Assembly (NCBI GenBank): GCA_964425575.1
Contig: CAYRMN010000023.1
Location: 1-18,970, forward strand
Reading direction: 5' to 3'
DNA from: CAYRMN01 sp964425575
Lineage (GTDB): Bacteria > Patescibacteriota > Patescibacteriia > 2-12-FULL-60-25
DNA: 18,970 nt
Part shown: piece after piece, positions 14,741 to 18,970 of the stretch
Position numbering within the stretch: the first letter of the stretch is position 1
How the letters are laid out: every line of letters starts with the position of its first letter
Notes under the pieces: generated by a model
What the model saw: only the letters and a program-made list of their open reading frames with translations
Databases searched by the model: none
What the model was told of the DNA's origin: nothing
Translations under genes and position numbers: made by a program

Positions 14741-14825
14741 CTTGATTCAAAAGAGCAGTATTCCGTTTTCAGTCTAATGCTGATCTGCCTAGGGTATGAC
14801 AAGGAAATGCAGTCCCGCTCAGTGT

Positions 14826-14842
14826 ATGCAAAAAATTTGCAT
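14826..14842. promoter_or_regulatory. Operator-like palindrome 1 in the murA promoter
   Basis: ATGCAAAAAATTTGCAT is a perfect inverted repeat (7-bp arms, 3-bp centre). Its right arm includes the likely -35 TTGCAT. It lies 20-21 bp, centre to centre, from palindrome 2, about two helical turns. Confidence 0.6.
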
Positions 14843-14865
14843 CTATATCTCACATATGAGATAAT
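14837..14865 (+). promoter_or_regulatory. Promoter of HTH-murA
   Basis: TTGCAT (14837-14842), a 17-bp spacer and GATAAT (14860-14865). This predicts a start near 14872 and a leader of about 24 nt. The -10 matches well and the -35 weakly, as expected of a controlled promoter. Both palindromes overlap it. Confidence 0.5.
14846..14863. promoter_or_regulatory. Operator-like palindrome 2 in the murA promoter
   Basis: TATCTCACATATGAGATA is a perfect 7-bp inverted repeat with a CATA centre. It fills the spacer and reaches into the -10, where a bound repressor would block RNA polymerase. A T-run follows (14865-14871), so a weak terminator is an alternative reading. Confidence 0.6.
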
Positions 14866-14895
14866 TTTTTTATATTTATTCTTCTCGCACTGCAT

Positions 14896-16419
14896 ATGCC
14901 TTCTCCACAGCAACAAGAACGTCAGGATATCGGTGAGTTTATTCGTCGGCTACGTGAGCAGCGTCAAATGACGCAACAAGACTTCGCGAAAGCGCTGAAT
15001 ACTTCCCAAAGTGCGGTGGTTCGAATGGAAAAAGGTGAGCAAAATTTTAGCATGGAGATGCTGGGAAAGATTAGCGAGGCGCTGGAAAAGAAGATTATCG
15101 CTGTCTCAAATTCAGTTGATTTTGAAATCGAAGGTGGCCACACGCTGCACGGTCGGGTACAGACTAATAGCTCAAAGAACGGAGCACTTGGGTTGTTATT
15201 TGCGTCGTTGTTAAACAAAAATACGACCATCCTGCATGGCATTCCTCGCATCGAAGAAGTTTTTCGTATTATTGAAGTCTTGCAAAGTATTGGCATTTCT
15301 CTCAAATGGATACAACCAAACACGCTTGAAATTGTTCCTCCCAAGATCTTCAAGTTGAAGGCGATTGATGCCAAGTCAGCTCGCAAAACGCGCTCTGTGC
15401 TGATGCTGCTTGGCCCTATGATCCATGCGTTAAAAGAATTCCAGCTCCCTTCAGCTGGCGGTTGTCGGATGGGAGAACGCACAATTGCCGCGCATCGCTA
15501 TGGATTGGAAGAGCTGGGTGTGAAGATCGAATCGCATAATGGATTTTATGATGTAAAGGTTGGGAAGTTGCATGCGGCCGATATCTGTCTCTATGAGGCC
15601 AGTGATACAGGCGCAGAAAATCTTATTATGGCGGCTGCACGCACTCCTGGGGTGACAACGTTGCGATTTGCGCCACCGAATTACCAAGTGCAAGAGGTGT
15701 GTTTCTTTTTGGAAAAGCTCGGAGTGCGCATTGAGGGGATTGGTACCACCACATTGATTATTCATGGCGTAGAAGATATTGATCAACCGATTGAATATCA
15801 CAACAGCGAAGATCCGACGGAATCCATGATGTTTCTGAGTGCCGCCATTGTGACGAAATCCGAATTGACAATCGAGCGCAGTCCCATTCGTTTTCTTGAG
15901 TTGGAATTATTGAAATTAAAACACATGGGGCTTAAATATCAACAGACGCCTGTGTATCTCTCGAACAACGGCCGTACGGAATTGGTAGATATCACGGTGT
16001 TCCCGTCGAAGCTTCGCGCACTGCCTGATAAGATTCATGCCCTTCCGTATCCTGGTATCAACTCTGATAACCTACCCTTCTTTGTTCCTCTCGCCACGCA
16101 AGCGAAGGGACAAACGTTGATTCATGATTGGATGTGGGAAAATCGTGCCATTTATTTTACGGAATTGAATCGTCTTGGAGCAAGCGTCACGCTCGCGGAT
16201 CCGCATCGTGTGTTTGTGCAGGGGCCAACGCCGCTCAAAGCGGCTCAGGTCATTTGTCCACCCGCACTCCGTCCTGCCACGATTATTTTTATCGCCATGC
16301 TCGCCGCTGAAGGAAAATCCGTTCTCCGCAATGTGTATTCGATTTCACGTGGCTACGAAGAAATCGCAGAACGACTTAATCGATTGGGTGCAAAGATTCG
16401 CGTCCTGAATGGTTTTTGA
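14896..16419 (+). CDS. murA: HTH (XRE)-MurA fusion: UDP-GlcNAc enolpyruvyl transferase
   Basis: The 507-aa protein begins with an XRE/Cro-type DNA-binding domain (about 10-72): IGEFIRRLREQRQMTQQDF, then ALNTSQSAVVRMEKGE as the recognition helix region. A complete MurA of about 434 aa follows, catalysing enolpyruvyl transfer from PEP to UDP-GlcNAc, the first committed step of peptidoglycan synthesis. Counterparts of the E. coli active-site residues are all in place: Lys94-Asn95 (K22-N23), Arg166 (R91), Cys190 in AGGCRMGER (C115), Arg195 (R120), Asp391 in YPGINSD (D305), Arg459 (R371) and Arg485 in SRGYEE (R397). It should be active and fosfomycin-sensitive in principle. Ordinary MurA has about 420 residues and no HTH. 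The promoter carries two palindromes, so self-regulation is plausible. The 3' end overlaps prmC by 44 bp. Confidence 0.93.
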   Translation: MPSPQQQERQDIGEFIRRLREQRQMTQQDFAKALNTSQSAVVRMEKGEQNFSMEMLGKISEALEKKIIAVSNSVDFEIEGGHTLHGRVQTNSSKNGALGLLFASLLNKNTTILHGIPRIEEVFRIIEVLQSIGISLKWIQPNTLEIVPPKIFKLKAIDAKSARKTRSVLMLLGPMIHALKEFQLPSAGGCRMGERTIAAHRYGLEELGVKIESHNGFYDVKVGKLHAADICLYEASDTGAENLIMAAARTPGVTTLRFAPPNYQVQEVCFFLEKLGVRIEGIGTTTLIIHGVEDIDQPIEYHNSEDPTESMMFLSAAIVTKSELTIERSPIRFLELELLKLKHMGLKYQQTPVYLSNNGRTELVDITVFPSKLRALPDKIHALPYPGINSDNLPFFVPLATQAKGQTLIHDWMWENRAIYFTELNRLGASVTLADPHRVFVQGPTPLKAAQVICPPALRPATIIFIAMLAAEGKSVLRNVYSISRGYEEIAERLNRLGAKIRVLNGF

Positions 16420-17335
16420 TCTCCAAAACACGATCGCGACTCGCAAGGTCTTGATGAATCTTGATATCCGCTTGTGGAAAGAGGGAAGCGGCAAACATGT
16501 GTAGTTCGTTTGTTTGGGGCGAATCGTATTCAAGAAAGGCATACAAAAAATCAATCTGTACGAGTTGTTTGAGAAATTTTTTGATGAGTGTTAATCCGTC
16601 ATTGCCTGAAAAAAGAGCATTAGTTGGTTCATACTGCACAACATCTGGAGCCAAGACTCGTTTGTCACCTGTAGGTAAATAGGGAAGATTAGCGACGATG
16701 ATGGGAATGGATGGGTGAGGGCCAAACAAGCGTTGAAGTTTTGGCCCATAGAGATCATCTTGTACAAAGAGAATTCTACCTTGTTGAAGTCGTTTAGCAT
16801 TCCCTTTGGCAACCCGTAACGCTGTGGAAGAGATATCTGAGGCTACCATCGAGCAATGTCGAAACGCGCACGCGATTGAAATCCCAATCGCTCCGCTTCC
16901 TGTTCCAACTTCCCATACCTTCATCTGATTGTCATTCCCATGAAAACGGGAATCTTGATCGGATAGCTCCTGTATTTTAGCTACAGCCAACTCCACCAAC
17001 AACTCGCTCTCCGGCCGAGGAACGAGTGTGTCTTTGGTGACTCGAAACGTATATCCATAAAACGCTTTCTCACCCAAGATGTAGGCGATAGGTTCGTGAA
17101 GCGCTCGTCGTGCTATAAGTTTCAAAAATTGTTTTTGTTGAGCGATCGTGATCTGTTCTAGATCATGAGTCCGGAGCCACGCTCGGTCTTTTTTCAATAC
17201 ATACGCCAACAGAATCTCTGCTTCGAGCTGTCCAATATCACGGTCTGCCTCGCAGGTGATCTGTTTTGGCTGTAATTGAACGCCTGCCTGTGCAAGGACG
17301 TCTTTGAGGCGTGGGCGATAGAGCTTGTCAGTCAT
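16376..17335 (-). CDS. prmC: Release factor glutamine methyltransferase PrmC (HemK)
   Basis: It methylates the Gln of the GGQ motif in peptide-release factors, using S-adenosylmethionine. The 319-aa protein has an N-terminal helical domain (to about 95). GEKAFYGYTFRVTKDTLVPRPE (88-109) is the typical linker. WEVGTGSGAIG (141-151) is the SAM-binding motif and ANLPYLPTG (215-223) the catalytic NPPY-type motif, here NLPY. Residues about 126-136 (DQDSRFHGNDN) are extra compared with ordinary PrmC and are encoded by a dispersed palindromic repeat. The C-terminus runs about 12 residues past the usual RDRVLEI end, into convergent overlap with murA. AGGAG lies one base before the ATG, too close for a normal Shine-Dalgarno. 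Confidence 0.92.
   Translation of the reverse strand: MTDKLYRPRLKDVLAQAGVQLQPKQITCEADRDIGQLEAEILLAYVLKKDRAWLRTHDLEQITIAQQKQFLKLIARRALHEPIAYILGEKAFYGYTFRVTKDTLVPRPESELLVELAVAKIQELSDQDSRFHGNDNQMKVWEVGTGSGAIGISIACAFRHCSMVASDISSTALRVAKGNAKRLQQGRILFVQDDLYGPKLQRLFGPHPSIPIIVANLPYLPTGDKRVLAPDVVQYEPTNALFSGNDGLTLIKKFLKQLVQIDFLYAFLEYDSPQTNELHMFAASLFPQADIKIHQDLASRDRVLEIKNHSGRESLHPID
16930..16958 (+). repeat. Dispersed palindromic repeat inserted in prmC
   Basis: It has the same flanks as 14712-14740 (TTGTCATTCCC and GGGAATCTTG) with an altered core (ATGAAAAC). In the mRNA strand a G-U pair keeps an 8-bp stem. The unit is in frame and adds about 11-12 residues between the two PrmC domains. Confidence 0.8.
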
Positions 17336-17373
17336 GCTCCTATTGTGTACTATCCACGCACATTTTCCTACTG

Positions 17374-17498
17374 ACAGGACTTCCGTGTCCGGCGCATAAC
17401 TTTGTCAGAATCTCCGTTTGTCGCTCGCGGTAGCGCTGCTATCGGTCGCTCCAAGCCTCGATTCTTCCGCGTTCTGCATCCAAACAGGGAAGTCCTGT
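17374..17498. repeat. 125-bp element bounded by 11-bp inverted repeats
   Basis: ACAGGACTTCC (17374-17384) and GGAAGTCCTGT (17488-17498) are perfect inverted arms. An inner 6-bp pair AGAATC (17407-17412) and GATTCT (17460-17465), and a repeated GTCGCTC, lie inside. No convincing ORF is present and no clear target-site duplication flanks it. It fills most of the gap between prmC and tRNA-Val. A MITE-like element or a structured RNA are both possible. Confidence 0.45.
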
Positions 17499-17507
17499 GC
17501 CAATTTA

Positions 17508-17584
17508 GGACGCATAGCTCAGTTGGTTAGAGCGTTCGATTCACATTCGAAAGGTCCCAAGTTCGAACCTTGGTGCGTCCACCA
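17508..17584 (+). tRNA. tRNA-Val, anticodon CAC
   Basis: A complete cloverleaf: acceptor GGACGCA/TGCGTCC, D arm GCTC/GAGC, anticodon stem TTCGA/TCGAA with loop TTCACAT (anticodon CAC at 17542-17544), T arm CCAAG-TTCGAAC-CTTGG, discriminator A and an encoded CCA (17582-17584). It decodes GUG. A strong terminator follows at once. Confidence 0.96.
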
Positions 17585-17618
17585 TACAAAACCACGCCTT
17601 TTAAGGCGTGGTTTTGTA
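17585..17618. terminator. Terminator after tRNA-Val
   Basis: A perfect 16-bp inverted repeat (TACAAAACCACGCCTT with its complement) has a 2-nt centre. The plus strand ends GGTTTTGTATT. It begins one base after the tRNA CCA. The A/T-rich feet would let it work on both strands. Confidence 0.85.
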
Positions 17619-17636
17619 TTACCCCTTGTATACGGT

Positions 17637-18970
17637 ATGATTCTATCCATTATGGAACGGATGCAGCCTGTTCAATCCGAACGCATTCCACGCGAACAAC
17701 GACGAGAGATGCGTATGGAGCAGATCATGAAGAAGCGTCATCTTACCGCTGTTGCCGCCTTGCGTCTTGAAGATGCTGTGGTTGAATTTGAAAAAACGAT
17801 CTACGAGGAGGAAGAAAGAGATTTTTTTGGTAAAATGAAAGCGCTTCTCGAGGAAAGTATTGCACATCTTCTGAAAAACGCATTTGGTCAGGACATGCGA
17901 CAACGGTATAGGAAGTGTTTGGATAATTACTTTGAACATGTTCGTGAGTCTATTTTTGTTTCTGGCGCTCTTACTCGTACCGCTTCAATGTGGGAAGCTC
18001 CTCCTCGAAGACCTACGACACAAGAGAGGGAAGTGCGAGCTGGGAGAGCTCTCTTTTTGGTTCGGGTTGGTCGTTTCCCGGATGGAGACGTTTTTGTAAG
18101 ACAAGAACATGGATGTTTTTTTGTGTCATTTGCGAATGAGGACGATTATACGCATTTTAAAAGAGACAAGTCAGAAGAACTATTTGAACAAGATAAGAGC
18201 GAAGGATGTTTCATGAAAGACGTTCCTTTACATTTCCCTTCTGAGCAACGCACGTTGAAGGCAATACTTATCCTCATAAATGGTACAGAAAATACGTCAC
18301 CGCACTATAATCAGGCTAGGAAACATGAAATGCAACATCTTGCTAATCACACTGTATATGGGTTTTTTTCTGATGTAGCGCCAAATATTGATCGATCGCG
18401 TGTATCGCAGGATGGTTCTTTTCTTATTGCGATGGACCAAGTCAAAGATGAATTACTAGCATGGATGCGCGATGGAAGCGAAGCATTTACTATTGATGCG
18501 GTGTTATGTGGTNNNNNNNNNNTTCTTCAGCGTCTTTCTTTCCCTGATCAAAAGAAAATTCGCGCGATGGCGAATGCGATACGAGATGGATTGCATCGTT
18601 CTGCGTTGTGGAGGGTCGGGGGATTACGAGGACGCGCTCTCTTGGTAAATCATTTTTTGGACATTCCGTTAGACCGTATTCCGACATGGCTGGGGTATAT
18701 TGATCGGTATTATGCAAAGTGGATTGACCCGATCGCGACATACAATGCAATGCCCGATGTTTTGCCTATCAATATGATTGAGAGAGATGCGTCTACCCCC
18801 ATGAGACATGAATATTATAAAAATGGCGTCGCTCTTTTACATGAAGAATGTCAGCATCTCGCGCAGATGCACCTTGGTATCTGCGGTCATGACCATCAAG
18901 ATCGTGCTTTGGTAGAATATCGAACACGGGAGACGATCCGTGACTTGAGAGCGCGTCTTGAAGAGATGTA
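17637..18970 (+). CDS. Large protein with HEMQH zinc-protease-like motif, partial
   Basis: The frame is open from ATG 17637 to the right edge and stays in frame across the 10-N gap at 18513-18522, so at least 444 residues are encoded. It is not recognised by name. Residues about 15-110 are Glu/Arg-rich and probably helical. KHEMQHLANH (229-238) is an HExxH motif (His230, Glu231, His234). Glu272 in VKDELLA is a candidate third zinc ligand, which would fit a gluzincin-like arrangement, but this is inference. After the gap comes a largely helical segment, with RDGLHRSALWRVGG, LGYIDRYYAKW and a second His-rich stretch, LLHEECQHLAQMHLG, near the right edge. ATG 17652 is an alternative start. No signal peptide or membrane helix is seen. 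It follows the tRNA-Val terminator. Confidence 0.7.
   Translation, partial: MILSIMERMQPVQSERIPREQRREMRMEQIMKKRHLTAVAALRLEDAVVEFEKTIYEEEERDFFGKMKALLEESIAHLLKNAFGQDMRQRYRKCLDNYFEHVRESIFVSGALTRTASMWEAPPRRPTTQEREVRAGRALFLVRVGRFPDGDVFVRQEHGCFFVSFANEDDYTHFKRDKSEELFEQDKSEGCFMKDVPLHFPSEQRTLKAILILINGTENTSPHYNQARKHEMQHLANHTVYGFFSDVAPNIDRSRVSQDGSFLIAMDQVKDELLAWMRDGSEAFTIDAVLCGXXXXLQRLSFPDQKKIRAMANAIRDGLHRSALWRVGGLRGRALLVNHFLDIPLDRIPTWLGYIDRYYAKWIDPIATYNAMPDVLPINMIERDASTPMRHEYYKNGVALLHEECQHLAQMHLGICGHDHQDRALVEYRTRETIRDLRARLEEM
18513..18522. other. Assembly gap (10 N) in the HEMQH-motif gene
   Basis: Ten Ns. The flanking reading frames agree if the gap is exactly ten bases. Unlike the gyrB gap, the two sides share no repeated sequence. 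Confidence 0.95.

Noticed and set aside
14846..14871. Palindrome 2 plus T-run as terminator of the DUF3048 gene
   Set aside because: The stem is AT-rich and weak and lies over 150 bp downstream of the stop; its place in the murA promoter fits an operator better, though the alternative is not excluded.
14701..14916. Minus-strand ORF of 71 aa ending in IPAYAGMT
   Set aside because: That peptide is the translation of the palindromic repeat at 14712-14740; the rest overlaps the murA promoter. It is a spurious frame.
18490..18750. Minus-strand ORF of 86 aa at the right end
   Set aside because: It contains the gap and lies antisense to a long open plus-strand frame of better protein character.
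1..18970. CRISPR array, prophage or insertion sequence with transposase
   Set aside because: No regularly spaced direct repeats, phage structural genes or transposase-like proteins are seen.
1..18970. UGA recoded as glycine (as in Gracilibacteria/Absconditabacteria)
   Set aside because: TGA ends folA, the kinase and the zinc-ribbon gene at sensible places, and no core gene has an internal TGA.

Overview
The window looks like chromosomal DNA from a Candidate Phyla Radiation (Patescibacteria) bacterium, recovered as a draft or metagenome scaffold with two 10-N gaps. The assignment is an inference. It rests on compact genes, small CPR-style membrane proteins of unknown function beside core genes, standard code with TGA as stop, and nearly no Shine-Dalgarno sequences. 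No finer taxon can be supported from the sequence alone.

Layout, left to right. (1) 1-4023, minus strand: a tightly packed dTTP-supply operon, read as dcd (long two-domain form), a small P-loop kinase, dut, thyA, folA (DHFR), tmk (cut by the left edge). It runs dCTP to dUTP to dUMP to dTMP to dTDP and regenerates tetrahydrofolate. (2) 4119-8236, minus strand: secE-nusG-rplK, then two unrelated membrane-protein genes, then rplA. The usual rplK-rplA pair is split, and each half has its own terminator and promoter. (3) 8309-10386, minus strand: gyrB, broken by an assembly gap whose two sides encode the same 11 residues with different codons. (4) 10463-14688, plus strand: an unknown single-pass membrane protein, a RodA/FtsW-type SEDS polymerase, a small zinc-ribbon protein, ribosomal protein L25/CTC and a DUF3048 (YerB-like) membrane protein. 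(5) 14896-16419, plus strand: MurA with an XRE-type helix-turn-helix domain fused at its N-terminus, behind a promoter holding two perfect palindromes. (6) 16376-17335, minus strand: prmC, convergent with murA and overlapping it. It carries an in-frame copy of a dispersed palindromic repeat. (7) 17374-18970: an inverted-repeat-bounded element, tRNA-Val(CAC) with a strong terminator, and a large partial gene with an HEMQH zinc-protease-like motif and the second gap.

The most interesting points are as follows. The HTH-MurA fusion with its paired operator-like palindromes could be a self-regulating peptidoglycan trigger enzyme. Three genes have a -10 hexamer ending exactly 6 nt before the ATG, predicting leaderless mRNAs, in a region almost without Shine-Dalgarno sites. 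A repeat family has one member inserted in frame into prmC. The gyrB gap suggests a chimeric or strain-mixed join, so linkage across 9033-9042 should be treated with caution.
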